From contig OY757011.1 of NCBI GenBank assembly GCA_963580285.1, positions 97,888,678 to 97,952,677 of the forward strand: a stretch of DNA of 64,000 nt. The letters run 5' to 3'. The DNA comes from Lucinisca nassula. Lineage: Eukaryota; Mollusca; Bivalvia; Lucinida; Lucinidae. Both the position numbers and the translations under genes were made by a program. The notes below the pieces were generated by a model, which was not told where the DNA came from, did no database searches, and saw nothing but the letters and a program-made list of their open reading frames with translations. Numbering within the stretch: position 1 is the stretch's first letter; every line of letters starts with the position of its first letter. This document shows positions 44,641 to 55,493 of this stretch, piece after piece.

Positions 44641-45743
44641 TGATTCCAGGACATTTGCCCCCCAGGACATTTGCCCCCCAATGAATTAATCTAAAAATGG
44701 ACATTTGCCCCCCAGTTGAAAATGCAACCCGGACATTTGCCCCCCAGAGCTTATTTTTGGTATGGACATTTGCCCCCCAGTGCTTATTTTACAGGTGGAC
44801 ATTTGCCCCCCACTGCTTATTTCAGAAAGGGACATTTGCCCCCCAGACAGACCAAGGCTAATACAAAGGAGAAAAAATGTATTTATTGGTTTATTATCAT
44901 CAGAAATACAAAATGTTAAGCAATAAATTACTCCATCTGTATAAATATTACCTGCTGTAAACAGCAACCCCTACCTTTACAAGCAATATAGATCCAGATC
45001 AAAACAAAATGTTAGGCGATAAATTACTCCATCTTTATAAATATTAATCCCATAATAACCTGCTGTTAACAACCCCTACCTTAGAAAGCAGTATGCCATC
45101 TGATGGGGATCTGTACCGCTTGTCATGCAGTTTGTTAACATAAAGTTAACATAAACATACCAAGAATGTGATGATTAATAGTCAACAATTGGAGATGCTT
45201 AATTTATTGAGCAGGATAAGAGTTAAGCAAGTCAGCTACAGAACCATACATATAGTTTGTGCCTCACTGAGGGTCCAATGTCAGATGCCTATTTCTGCAA
45301 TGCAAACTCAAGTGGTATTTACACTGGATACACTGATGGTTAATTCTTGAAGTAATTGAAATGATCTTGAATGCATAGTAAAACCATACCCTAAATGTTA
45401 TCATGTAAATTATGTAGCTATATAAAAGTCTGTACAATGAATATCCTTGCAAGTTAATGGTAATGCAAGACTTATTGTTATTTATTTCATTTAGAGATAA
45501 TACAAAAATATGGAATGGTAGATGTATCAGGCAGCGGGTTGGGGGGCAAATGTCCCTTTCTGAAATAAGCAGTGGGGGGCAAATGTCCCTTTCTGAAATA
45601 AGCACTGGGGGGCAAATGTCCACCTGTAAAATAAGCACTGGGGGGCAAATGTCCGGGTCGCATTTTCAACTGGGGGGCAAATATCCATTTTTAGATTAAG
45701 TCATTGGGGGGCAAACGTCCTGGGGGGCTAACGTCCGGAGACC
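44641..45743. mobile_element. Fold-back DNA element with C6/G6 subrepeats, copy 2
   Basis: A 1103-bp element with the 8-bp direct repeat GTGTTACC (44633-44640 and 45744-45751). Arms of GGACATTTGCCCCCCAG-type subrepeats occupy 44648-44850 and, inverted, 45535-45740. The interior is in opposite orientation to copy 1 at 2003-2949 and contains the same family A-like segment (45057-45226). Both have one GGTCTCCGG end and one YGATTCCAGG end. There is no transposase. Confidence 0.85.
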
Positions 45744-45960
45744 GTGTTACCTCCCTTCCATTATCTACCTTGGTAGATCATATGCATAGCTTCTAGTTCT
45801 ATCACCACTCTCTGACAACTGCGTCAGGGAGTCGACTCTTTGGCTCAGTGGTTAGAGCACTGGACTCTCACCCGAGCAGCCCAGGTTCAAATCCCACCAT
45901 AGGCGGGGATTTTTTCAGGCTATGCTTCTTTCCTTTGTTACAGCTTTCATGTCGTAAGAA
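45744..45960 (+). repeat. tRNA-like tandem unit 2
   Basis: Matches 44318-44516 with few differences: TTTGGCTCAGTGGTTAGAGC and CCAGGTTCAAATCCCACC. The fold-back element inserted at its left boundary. Confidence 0.6.
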
Positions 45961-45961
45961 A

Positions 45962-46210
45962 TGTTTGAACTGCAGAGAGCTGAAACCAACCGAACTTGAG
46001 TACTGGTAAACCTCAAAAATGGGCTAAACTTGCCCAGGAAAAGGGATGCGAGTCAGACCACTCCATCAGCCCTAGCGGTTTCTGTGAGCGGTAGGGCTTG
46101 AGGTGTCATTTCATCTCAATGAGTGTAAAAGTCCCGCAAAATGTGAATCAATGTCTCCGAAATAATCTAAATAGTGTTGATGGGGATATATAAACTCAAC
46201 ACAAACAAAC
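45962..46210 (+). mobile_element. SINE E, diverged
   Basis: CAGAGAGCTGAAACCAACCG to ACTCAACACAAACAAACAAG. 5'-truncated. Confidence 0.65.
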
Positions 46211-46379
46211 AAGCAGTTCAGATATGCATGCTAGTAGCGAGACATCCTATCAGGATCTTAACAGTTTGTCATCCTGTTAATGATAATTACCTGAACCCAA
46301 CATTTAAAAAAATGCATGTGTCAAAAATTTCAAATATGGAAAAGACCACTTCAATTGCTCAGGGGTGAAAGAGTAAAGT

Positions 46380-47300
46380 CACACATTGGAACTATCATTT
46401 AACCCTTTAGCTGCTGAGAAAAACTGGGTCCTAAAGTGTCGTCTGCTTATGTTGTCTGCTGAATCTTCTTGTAAACTTTTCAAACATATTTTTGCATGTA
46501 GGCAAACAGTGTGGACTCTGATCAGACTGCTCTAGGAGCTGTCTGATCTGGGTCCACACTGTTTGCAGAAATGACTTTTATAAAGTTACCAGCAGATGAC
46601 AAAGCCGATGACAATTGGTGTGTTTCGCTTTTTTAGTCGTGTAGACCAGTACAGATGTGTAGAATTTAGTGAGACCTCTCATAATGAGCCATCCTATCAG
46701 GATCTACCGTACTGTTCGCCATTCTGTTATTGATTACTGCCTAAAGCCCCTATTTAATAAAATTGATGTGCCCAAAGAGACCACTTGAGTTGTTCAGGGG
46801 CGAAAGGGTTGAGTCACACAGTGGAACTATCAATTAACACTTAAGCTGCTGAGAAAAACTGGGTCCTAAAATGTTGTCTGTTTATGTCGTCTGCTGACTC
46901 TTCTTGTAAACTTTTCAAACATATTTTTGCATATAGGCAAACAATGTGGACCCTGATCAGACTGCTCTTCTTCAAACAGTGTGGACCCTGATCAGACTGC
47001 TCCTAGAGGAGCAGTCTGATCTGGGTCCACACTGTTTGCAAAAATGACATTTAAAGTTACAAGTAGCCGACAAAGCAGATGACAATTGTTGCGATTCGCT
47101 TTTTCAGTCGTGTAGACCAGTACAGATGTCTCGAACCAAGTGAGACCGCTAGTATTGAGCCATCCTATCAGGATCTACTGTTGGCCATTCTGTTATTGAT
47201 CACTGACTAAACCCCCTATTTAAAGTATGGACGTTTCCATATTCAATGATGGGAAAAAAAAAAACATAAATTTTTCACAGGTGAAAGGATTATGTCACAC
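46380..47300. repeat. Tandem duplication (~435 bp) carrying family B MITEs
   Basis: Two units (about 46380-46815 and 46816-47300) each have a family B start (TTAACCC/TTAACACTTAAGCTGCTGAG), GTGTAGACCAGTACAGATG, GAGCCATCCTATCAGGATC and GTCACACA.TGGAACT. The second B has an extra copy of TCAGACTGCTCCT at 46975-47000. Confidence 0.7.
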
Positions 47301-47341
47301 AGTGGAACTGTCAATTAAACTTTTTTTAGAAGCATTTACTT

Positions 47342-47550
47342 TTAACCCATAAAATGCCAATCACAACAATTGTTGTATGCCGATTAATTTAAGTCATTGT
47401 TGCAAACATTGTGGTCCTAGATCAGACTGCTCCTCTAGGATCTGTGTCCACACTGTTTACCTGTGTGCAAAGTTTGCAAGAAGATTCAGCAGACGACATA
47501 AACGGACAGCGTTTTTCAGGTGCAGTTTTTCTCGGCATCTTAAGGGCTTG
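47342..47550. mobile_element. TTAA hairpin MITE, family B, reverse orientation
   Basis: TTAACCCATAAAATGCCAATC start, AGATCAGACTGCTCCTC core, TCAGCAGACGACATAAACGG near the end. The right TTAA end is eroded. Confidence 0.7.
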
Positions 47551-47995
47551 TATACAAAATAGATCTATATTTCGACCTTGGAAGCTAAAAGGATTATAAT
47601 TAGCTAACTTAAACATTGAAAGGAATATTGGGTTAATATTTTCTTAATATTGGTACATCTAAACCAGCTACAAGCAGACACCTCACTGGGCACATGACAT
47701 CTGTGCAACGTTGCATCAACATTGATGCAATGTCATCAACATCGACAAGACCTTGCCTACACGTCAGGTGCCTGCTGGGATGTGTTAACCCTTAACCCAG
47801 TTTAGACTGAATGGATTCTCATCCCCATCCCCCACCTCCCCCCATTTGGAGTCCATTTTGAGTTTCTTGTAGAAATTTATTAAGAAAATGTTTTAACCTT
47901 TCTGCAAGCAGTGAAGGCCCTAGTAAGGTGCTGTGTTCTACCTGCAGTGTATGCCAATTGCCAATTTTGAATTGAAGAAAAGTGTTTAAAATATC

Positions 47996-48150
47996 TATTT
48001 GCAACTTTTCTACCATAGTTTTGGATGTAGGCAAACAGTGTGGACCCTGATCAGACTGCTCCTAGAGGAGCAGTCTGATCTGGGTCCACACTGTTTGCAA
48101 AAATGACTTTTAAATTTACTAGCAGACGACAAAGCAGGTGACAATTGTTG
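47996..48150. mobile_element. Family B MITE core
   Basis: GCAAACAGTGTGGACCCTGA, hairpin CAGACTGCTCCT/AGGAGCAGTCTG, then GCAGACGACAAAGCAGG. Left end missing. Confidence 0.7.
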
Positions 48151-48473
48151 CGATTCTTGTTGTTCTTGCCCTTTCGTAAGCCTCAGTTTGTTTTTTGTTC
48201 ACTTTTGAGGTTTGAATAAACAAACCCATGATTTATCCATTGGAAGAAACCTCTTTTTTAGCTCACCAGGTCAGAAAGGCTGCAGGGAAGTTATCAATGG
48301 TTCATCTTCTATCATTGACATCGATGTTGGCCCCCGACATTTTCAAATGACATTTCTTTTGAAACCACATGGCTAACTGAGTCCACATTCCATTTGTAGC
48401 ATCCATGGTTTGGAAGGAGTTTAAAGTTTTCTTGTGTTGGTTTTTTTGATGAAAATCTTCAGCTGTCTACTTA

Positions 48474-48715
48474 ATAACCCTTAAAAAAAACCTATCTAAA
48501 GATGTCATCTGCTTATGTCATCTGCTGAATCTTCTTGAAAATGTTTTAAAGATATTTTTTGCTCACAGGGAAACAGTGCAGACCCAGATCAGACTGCTCC
48601 TATATAGGAGCAGTCTAATCTGGGTCCTCACTGTTTGCAAAAAAAATGACTTAAGGTAACCGGCAGACACCAAAGCAGATGATAATTGTTGTGATTGGCA
48701 TCTTAAGATTTAAAG
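48474..48715. mobile_element. Hairpin MITE, family B
   Basis: AACCCTTAAAAAAAACC start, ATGTCATCTGCTTATGTCAT, GATCAGACTGCTCC/GGAGCAGTCTAATC hairpin, ATTGGCATCTTAAG end. Confidence 0.75.
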
Positions 48716-49017
48716 TTGCCTTAGTAAAGCATCTGATCTGGATCCACACTGTTTGCAAAGGTTGGGATTGTCCTGAACAGCAGGATACGGATTGATGTAC
48801 ATATACCCAGCACTGTTAAAAAACAAGGTACGGGTAGACTTTTTGTGTTTTTTTATGCCCCTTACATTAAACTAAAGCCAGTTTGCAATAAGATTCCTCT
48901 AAGGTATTTTCATTGTATGAAATGTGAAAATTTGGTTATTATGTGTATTAAGATATGTATGTGCATTGTGAAACAGTAAATTACCATAGTTAGGCAAATA
49001 AGAATGCTGTTTACATC

Positions 49018-49294
49018 ATGAAAACATGCCTATATAATTTTGACCCCCTTGAACCCCACTTTTATATAGTAAAACTGGGGTTTACAGGGGTGAACCTAAT
49101 TTTTCTTATTTCTGCTCTTAAGTATAGATTGTGGGTACTCCTTAGAACTGCCTCTATGAGGCGGTTCTAACGAGTACCCTTAATCTATATTTTGAGCAGA
49201 AATAAGAAAAATATCACAATTTTTCATCTTAAAAGTTTTTTTTTGTCAGCGATAAAGGTTATAATGTACATGCATTAGTATAGGCGTGTTTTCG
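49018..49294. mobile_element. Hairpin MITE, family D, complete
   Basis: TGAAAACATGCCTATA left end and TATAGGCGTGTTTTCG right end, with central arms GTACTCCTTAGAACTGCCTC and GAGGCGGTTCTAACGAGTAC. It has the same layout as 746-1012. Confidence 0.8.
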
Positions 49295-49320
49295 TAATGA
49301 AATCAACTAAATTGCCACAG

Positions 49321-49505
49321 TTAGCTCTTATCCTGCTGTTCACGACAACCACTATCTTTGCAAACAGTGTAGATCCAGATCAGATGGCTTCACTGTTTGA
49401 CATTAACTTTGTGAATTTGTAGGAATAAATTACATCAGGTAATTTGATTGGTTCAAAGTCAGAAATGGGTGTGGCTAAAATGAATATTCAGCAGGATAAG
49501 GGTTA
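49321..49505. mobile_element. Hairpin MITE, family A, half hairpin deleted
   Basis: CTCTTATCCTGCTG start and GCAGGATAAGGGTTA end. AGATCAGATGGCTTC is present, but its complement is lost. Confidence 0.75.
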
Positions 49506-49527
49506 TGCAAATCATATGAGCCTTTTC

Positions 49528-49807
49528 ATCATGTGAACAAGTCCGTGAAAAGAAGACCCCTCTATACCCCACTTTATATAGTGAAAACTGGGGTGTACGG
49601 GGGTATACATATAGTTTTCTTATTTTTGCTCCAAGACATAGGTTGTGGGTACTCGTTAGAACCGCCTCAATGAGGCGGTTCTAACGAGCACCCACAACCT
49701 ATGTTTGAAGTATAAATAAGAAAAATATCACAGATTTTCATCAGGAAAGTAGCCATTTTGGAGATGTGAGAAAATGCACTATGAGACACGGGTGTGTTAT
49801 CGTAATG
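49528..49807. mobile_element. Hairpin MITE, family D2, complete
   Basis: CATGTGAACAAGTCCGTG start; 20-bp hairpin arms TACTCGTTAGAACCGCCTCA with complement; GACACGGGTGTGTTATCG end. Confidence 0.75.
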
Positions 49808-50119
49808 TCAAAAGAAAGTCTGTTTTTGTCATTTGTGAACAACAACGGTGCTGATCAGCCTGCACATTGTGCAGTCTCATCAGGTTCATTATGATAAAAC
49901 ACATGTGAGACATACTGAATTTTTTCCTAGCTCAAAATGCCTGTTTTTCGGACTGAAAATATGTGATATTTGTCTTATTTTTACTCTGAGTATAGATTGT
50001 TGGTGCTTGTGTTATAGGTTGTTGTTGCACTGATGTAGATTTAACATTGCAGAAACGTCATGACGTTGTGCTGCTGTTGATGTGACGTCACAATTACGTC
50101 ATGTGCCACACTCACTCCA

Positions 50120-50480
50120 CAAGGAATTCAAAAAATGATTCTGGAACAGTTCTGTAACTAGTTCTAGAATTGTTCTTGAACATTAAATGGCCATTCTAGA
50201 AGTTCTAGAATTGTTCTTGATCAATTCTAGAATTTGTCAAGAAAATCAAGAATAGTTCTTGAACAATTCTTAAACCTAGGTTTTGGAATTCAAGAAATCA
50301 TTCTAGAACAGTTCTGGAACTAGTTCTAGAATAGTAATTGAACCTTAAATGGTTTTCTAGAATCTGCTCTAGAACAATTCTAGAATTTGTTCTAGATTTT
50401 TATGAAGGTCTGAACTTCTAGTTCTAGAACAGCCATATAAAGTTCAAGAACAGTTCAAGAACTAAATTATGAAATGTTCC
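50120..50480. repeat. TTCTAGAA-dense repeat, left block
   Basis: About nine TTCTAGAA octamers occur in ~330 bp, many as GTTCTAGAAC or ATTCTAGAAT, with GTTCTTGAAC and GTTCAAGAAC variants. The blocks GAATTCAA..AATGATTCTGGAAC and GAATTCAAG..AATCATTCTAGAAC show a ~150-bp internal period. No ORF. The same motif resumes at 52005-52085 and 52665-53130. Confidence 0.7.
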
Positions 50481-51038
50481 AATGATTATGCTTACATTTC
50501 ATGATAATTAAGACCACGGACATCAAAGAAGTATTATTCTTCAATAAAAAACTAATGTAACAACAAAGAATTACAGTCAAAGGACATATACTGGTATATA
50601 CATGTACTGTTTTTGCCACTTTCAAAATGGAAAAGGACTGAAAACTTCAAAACTGCACATCACTTTTGAAACTAGATATTTTTCCCTGAATTTATTGTGA
50701 GATTTTCATTTATGTCAGCTAAATTCAAATTCAAAGTTGTGTTAGCTGTCTCTTATTCATCACAGCCCTGTGCATTTACGAGCACCTTGAAATTCTTATA
50801 CACACTGTAAAAGAAAAAAATCTCTAGTCCCACGCACCTTTCATCATAACAATGAAAGGGAGGGAAATTATTCTCTGCTACTGTATCTTCAAGTTTGATT
50901 TGTTTGCTTGTGCTGCTGGTAAGCAAAAAAAACAAAAAAACAAACAAAGATGTCAACAGCATTTCAGAGACAGTTATGTGTGACTGTAGTACTAAAATTT
51001 GCTACAAACCAATAGAAAAGTGGCAAATTCATATATCC
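50481..51038. other. Unassigned AT-rich sequence
   Basis: No gene or repeat is recognised. A 69-residue minus ORF (50962-50753) has a hydrophobic start but no recognised motif. Confidence 0.4.
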
Positions 51039-51054
51039 AAAAGAAACAATGCAA

Positions 51055-51360
51055 TTCGCCCCCGCCCATAGGGGCTGAAGAAATATATGGGCTGCATGAT
51101 GCTTCCACGCACAGCTGAATCCGGCCCGCACACTAGTATTGGTAAACCGCTTAGAGGATCTAAGCCTGTCCAGGAACTGCGGTGCGAGGCAGACCGTCCA
51201 TGCTAATTAACCCTATTGGTTTCATTGGGCGACAGGGCTTGAGATGTCATTTCATCTCAATGTCGGGTAAAAGTCCCACAAAATTGGAAGCAACGTCTCC
51301 AAAATGACCTTTACAGTGTTGACGGGGACGTTAAACCTCAAATCAAACAAACAAACAAAC
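51055..51360 (+). mobile_element. SINE E, full length
   Basis: TTCGCCCCCGCCCATAGGGG start and (CAAA)n tail. Perfect 16-bp target duplication AAAAGAAACAATGCAA (51039-51054 and 51361-51376). Confidence 0.92.
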
Positions 51361-51596
51361 AAAAGAAACAATGCAAAGATTGAAAGATTGTGTTATTTTC
51401 CTCAACTGAGAGTTATTTTAAATCCAATTTTCAAATACCACTGCTCGTTTTGTTCTGTTTTGGAAGCCATTTTTAAATCCCATTATGCACTGCATTAGAC
51501 TAATAATTAATATGACATCACAGCTTTTGGGTCATTATGACATATTGAGGCTAGATCAAATTTCCAGGTATTGACTCTGAGTCTATAAATAGCATT

Positions 51597-51985
51597 CTAA
51601 TGCACTTGCATATATAACGCGACGTCTGATTGGATAACGTCAAAAATTTGCGACAGTATATTCTGCGATATACTGTCGGAAACCCGACGTCATCATGTAA
51701 CGTCGCTTTTCATTGGCTGGCATTTGGTTTTACGCAGCTCACTGTACTTGCCGGTTTGGGCAAAACAACATTTTGAAAGCAAAACAAGTGAATAAGTGCA
51801 TTAGAATGGGGATAACTGTATTGCAAAATTGTGATTTGGGGAGGTAAATCGTCGGTTTTACGGTCGCAAATTACGTTTTACGGCTCCGCTGACGCGTCGC
51901 CGTAAAACGAAATTTCCGACCGTAAAACCTCCGATTTACCTCCCCAAATCACAATTTTGAAAACAGTTATCCCCTAATTAATGTC
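51597..51985. mobile_element. Hairpin element with ~75-bp inverted arms
   Basis: Arms at about 51810-51887 and 51900-51973 are inverse copies: GGGGATAACTGTATTGCAAA, TTTGGGGAGGTAAATCG, ACGTTTTACGGC and complements. A second small palindrome GACAGTATATTCTGCGATATAC lies at 51654-51681. CTAATGCACTT (51598) and AAGTGCATTAG (51795) are also inverted. It sits between the TTCTAGAA blocks. Confidence 0.65.
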
Positions 51986-52004
51986 CTATTGTGAAGTTTT
52001 AAAA

Positions 52005-52085
52005 AATTTGAACTGTTCTAGAACTAGTACAATTCTAGAACCAGAGCTTTCAGAGCTTCCATGCACTCTGGTCATTATTAACCTC
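52005..52085. repeat. TTCTAGAA repeat, short middle block
   Basis: GTTCTAGAACTAGTAC and ATTCTAGAACCAGAGC. It is separated from the right block by the Helentron-like element at 52104-52664. Confidence 0.6.
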
Positions 52086-52103
52086 AGATGTTGAGGATTG
52101 AAT

Positions 52104-52664
52104 TATTATACCCCCGGCATACGAAGTATGCAATGGGGGTATATAGTTTTTGTCTTTTCCGTCTGTCTGTCCGTAAACAATTATTTTGTGTCAAAGATAT
52201 CTCAGGAACTGCTTCACATAGAAACTTGAAATTTTGCACACATGATCAGTATGACTACTTGTATTGTGGGAAAGAAAATAAGGGCCAAGGGGTCAGGCCT
52301 TTTAGAGTTATTTCCCTTTGTAGTTCTTGCTGTTTAATAGTGTATATTTTTATTTTGTGTCAAAGATTTCTCAATAACTACTGTACATAGAAACTTGAAA
52401 TTTTGCAAACATGATCAGTATGACTAGTTGTATTGTGGGAAAGAAAATAAGGGCCAAGGGGTCAGGCCTTTTAGAGTTATTTCCCTTTGTAATTCTTGCT
52501 GTTTAATAGTGTATATTTTTATTATTTTGTGTCAAAGATTTCTCAATAACTACTTTACATAGAGACTTAAAATTTGGTAGCAACAACCAGTATGACTACT
52601 TGTTTCAGCTGAGGCGATGGCACTGGCCGGGGGTATACGTGCCCCACTGGGCACTTTTTTCTAG
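52104..52664 (+). mobile_element. Helentron-like element inserted in the TTCTAGAA repeat
   Basis: Starts ATTATACCCCCGGCATACG, with a GTCTGTCTGTCCG tract and about 2.5 units of ~165 bp (TTTTGTGTCAAAGATTTCTC, AAGGGGTCAGGCCTTTTAG). It ends with the perfect hairpin GTGCCC/GGGCAC (52639-52654), T6, then CTAG|TTTTTT. Confidence 0.75.
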
Positions 52665-53130
52665 TTTTTTCTGGAACCAACAAGTCTGTTGTTTTGGAAT
52701 TTTTCTTTTTTTTCAAGTGTTTTGTGACAACAGTTGCTGTTCAAGAACCAGTTAAATGTTGGCTAACAGTTCTAGAACTTGCAAATCAGTTCAAGATTTT
52801 TTAATGAGTACAACAGTTCTAGAACTCACAAATCAGTTCAAGAACAGTGGTAGTTCTAGAATTTTTATTATTTCACTCTAGTGTGAGTTTGTGACAACTT
52901 TTCAAGAACCATTTGATTGTTGGGCAACAGTTCTAGAATTTGCAGATCAGTTCAAGAACAGGTTTAGTTCTAGAATAAATCTTCCTTAGATCCCATAGTT
53001 TTAGAACCAGTGTTCGAGAACGATTTAGGTTCCAGAACCACAGTTCAAGAATTATTCTGTAAGTTCAAGAACGGTTCTATAGGTTCATCAAAAGTTAAAG
53101 AACTTGATGCTTGTTCTAGAACTAATCTCC
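52665..53130. repeat. TTCTAGAA repeat, right block
   Basis: GTTCTAGAACTYRCAAATCA and GATCAGTTCAAGAACAG recur about every 60-90 bp. There are about six TTCTAGAA and about ten TTCAAGAAC-type motifs. Confidence 0.65.
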
Positions 53131-53449
53131 CAGAGCTGGGAAACGTCTTTTTCACTTGTCATGGTTTGTATGACCTTGGATCTAAAACAGACTTTTAATA
53201 GTCAATATAATTAGGTTAAGTCGCAGGAGTATATGTTACAGGGACTTTTGTGGCGGTCGGTAAACCAGTACATATATGTTTATTTTGATCTGAAACTGAA
53301 TATATAATCTTCCTTACCATATATATACCATATTTAATGTATCTGTTCGGACAGATAGGCATGAGCAACCAGTGAAGACCCAGATGAGATGCTGCAGAAT
53401 GCGGCATCTCATCAGGGTCTACACTGTTTGTCACTTGTGCAACTGTCAC

Positions 53450-53662
53450 TCCCGCCCATCAGGGCTTGAAGATATAGATTGGGTTGCACAATGCTTCCAT
53501 GCAGAGCTGAAACCGACCGCACACAGGAGTACTTGTAAACCCCTTAGAGGCTCTAAGACTGCCCAGGGAAAATGGTGTGAGTCTGACCGTTCATGCATAT
53601 AAACCCTTTTGGTTTCATTGGGCGGCAGGGCTTGAGATGTCATTTCATCTCCATGTCGGGTA
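53450..53662 (+). mobile_element. SINE E, 3'-truncated
   Basis: TCCCGCCCATCAGGGCTTG start, CCTTTTGGTTTCATTGGGC, stops at CATGTCGGGTAC. Its left neighbour (53370-53440) is a family C core hairpin (GAGATGCTGCAGAATGCGGC). Confidence 0.7.
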
Positions 53663-53694
53663 CCATAGTATTACCAGTAGATACCATACTTACT

Positions 53695-53865
53695 AGAAGC
53701 CTCCGTTGTGCAGTGGTTACGCTACTCGCCTTGTAAACCAGGGTTCACAGGATCGATCCCAGGCTTCTCCAGACTTTCGAATGAGTCTTTAAACCGAGGT
53801 CCTGTCCCCGTATGACCTTAGCTGTTGGTGGGATGTAAAACACAAACACTCACTCACTCACTGTA
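53695..53865 (+). mobile_element. tRNA-Thr(UGU)-like SINE
   Basis: A 7-bp acceptor stem AGAAGCC/GGCTTCT (53695-53701 and 53763-53769), GTGCAGTGGTTACG D region, loop CTTGTAA (TGT anticodon) and GGATCGATCCC box B. The body GAGTCTTTAAACCGAGGTCC leads to GGTGGGATGTAAAAC and a CACTCACTCACT tail. The anticodon stem is mismatched. A truncated sister lies at 58003-58108. Confidence 0.75.
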
Positions 53866-54203
53866 CTTACTAAAACAGTTAACAGTTTGACCACTTACGA
53901 GTGCATTAAGCCGGCCTAGTTAGCTCAGTCGGGTGCGCTTCTGACTGGTGATCAGGAGGACGCGGATTCGATCATACCTGTTGGGGTCAGCAACATTATT
54001 TCGTAGAGATTGATCATGAAATCTTTTCTACGGTCACTCTCTCCATTCGGCTGATTCAAGAAGGGCAGTTGTCAGTTTCTGACGAAAGAATGTGCACTGT
54101 ACTGGTTATCCGCTTACGTATAAGCTGGCCCAGGTAAAGTGTGGATAGGTAAAATGACCAGCTCAAAAATGACCTAAATAGTGTTGACTGGGCCATTAAA
54201 CTA

Positions 54204-55493
54204 CAAGGGTAGGCTGAAAAGTTCTGAGCCTGACCAAGAAGCAGGCAACAAACAGCCATGAAATTTTGTATTCATTAAATCCAAACCGTTATTACTTGAT
54301 TTGACTCAAATGAGTTCAAGTTTACTTGCAATAACGTAGAAATTCTAGACTTTGAAAATTGATACTACGTTTTAGAGAAAATGGACAAAATCTGGCATCG
54401 TGGTGTCATCAAGTACCTCCATAAAAAGGGGTCAGCTCCTAAGGACATTCATGCTGATATGGTTGGTACATTAGGGGATGATACTACGTATACAACCGTG
54501 AAAAGGTGGGCAGCAAATTTTAAAATGGGCAAGGACAGCCTTGAAGATGATGACCGGTGTGGAAGACCCATAACAGCAACAACTGAGGAAACCATCAGAC
54601 AAGTGCACAGGGCCATGATGGATGACAGGGGTTTAACTGTAAATCAGTTAGCTAACACTGTTGGCATCTCCCGTGAACGAGTAGAGAACATTCTACACAG
54701 TGAATTAGGAATGTCAAAGGTTTCCGCCAGATGGGTGCCACGGCTTTTGATGCCTGACCAAAAGTTGACCAGTCTGATTCTGTCAATAGCCAATTTGGCT
54801 ATTTTTGAAGCAGACCAAGATGGTTTTCTTGACCGTTTTGTCACTCAGGATGAGTGTTGGGTTCATCACTTTGAGCCAGAGACCAAAAGACAATTCATGC
54901 AATGGAAGCACCCTGGCTTGACCCCTCCAAAGAAGGCAAAGGTCGTCTCCTCTGCAGAGAAGGTGATGGCATCAGTGTTCTTGGATGCCAAGGGTATAAT
55001 ATTCATAGATTTCCTTCAAAAGGGCAGAACAATTAATGTGGAGTATTATGCGGATCTGCTAAAACAATTGCGAAAAGCAGTTAAGGCTAAACGACCCGGT
55101 GAAATTGACAAAAGGGGTCTTATTCCATCAGGACAATGCGCCTGCTCATAAATCGGTTGTCGCATTGGCTGCTGTGCATGACTGTGGCTTCACACTTGTC
55201 GATCACCCTCCGTATTCACATGATCTAGCTCCATCAGATTATTTCCTGTTTCCAAACATGAAAAAGCACTTGGCTGGGCAGCATTATCGGTCAGACGGGG
55301 AGGTGATAGCTGCTGTGGAGGAGTTTTTCAGGGTCCAAGATGAGACCTTCTATACCACTGGGATCCAAGGACTCCAGCATCGCTGGAGTAAGTGTGTGGA
55401 CAGGAAGGAAGACTATGTTGAAAAATAAGGCACTTTCAGCATGGACAAACCATTGGATCTTGGTCAGGCTCAGAACTTTCCAGCCTACCCTCG
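54204..55493 (+). mobile_element. Mariner transposon (DD34D), TIRs and TA target
   Basis: TIRs of about 33 bp beginning CRAGGGTAGGCTGRAAAGTT. TA at 54202-54203 and 55494-55495. Length 1290 bp, the typical mariner size. Confidence 0.93.
54381..55428 (+). pseudogene. Mariner transposase, one frameshift
   Basis: The transposase would cut and rejoin the TIRs. From MDKIWHRGVI the frame shows WHRGVIKYLHKKG, CGRPITATTEETI linker, an HTH (LTVNQLANTVGISRERVENI, about residues 85-104), the mariner box RWVPRLL (W118) and the first catalytic Asp in VTQDECWVHHFEP (D157). A one-base shift near 55095-55103 changes frame. The rest reads GVLFHQDNAPAHK, HPPYSHDLAPSDYFLFPNMK and LQHRWSKCVDRKEDYVEK, ending TAA at 55426-55428. 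The second and third Asp are 34 residues apart. The usual YSPD is YSHD here. It is similar to the transposase domain of SETMAR, but no SET domain is present. Confidence 0.92.

Noticed and set aside
44648..44850. CRISPR-like spaced repeats (GGACATTTGCCCCCCAG)
   Set aside because: Spacers are themselves repeated and inverted at the other element end. The genome is eukaryotic and there are no cas genes.
47819..48034. 71-residue minus ORF
   Set aside because: It spans a family B hairpin edge and degraded repeat sequence; no motif.
50082..50089. TGACGTCA cAMP-response-element match
   Set aside because: A single perfect site with nearby half sites in intronic DNA; expected by chance and no promoter context.
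53911..53985. Functional tRNA gene
   Set aside because: It is the head of SINE G with its own target duplication and CAAA tail.
54381..55428. SETMAR-like host gene
   Set aside because: No SET domain. TIRs and TA flanks show a plain mariner copy, and it is frameshifted.
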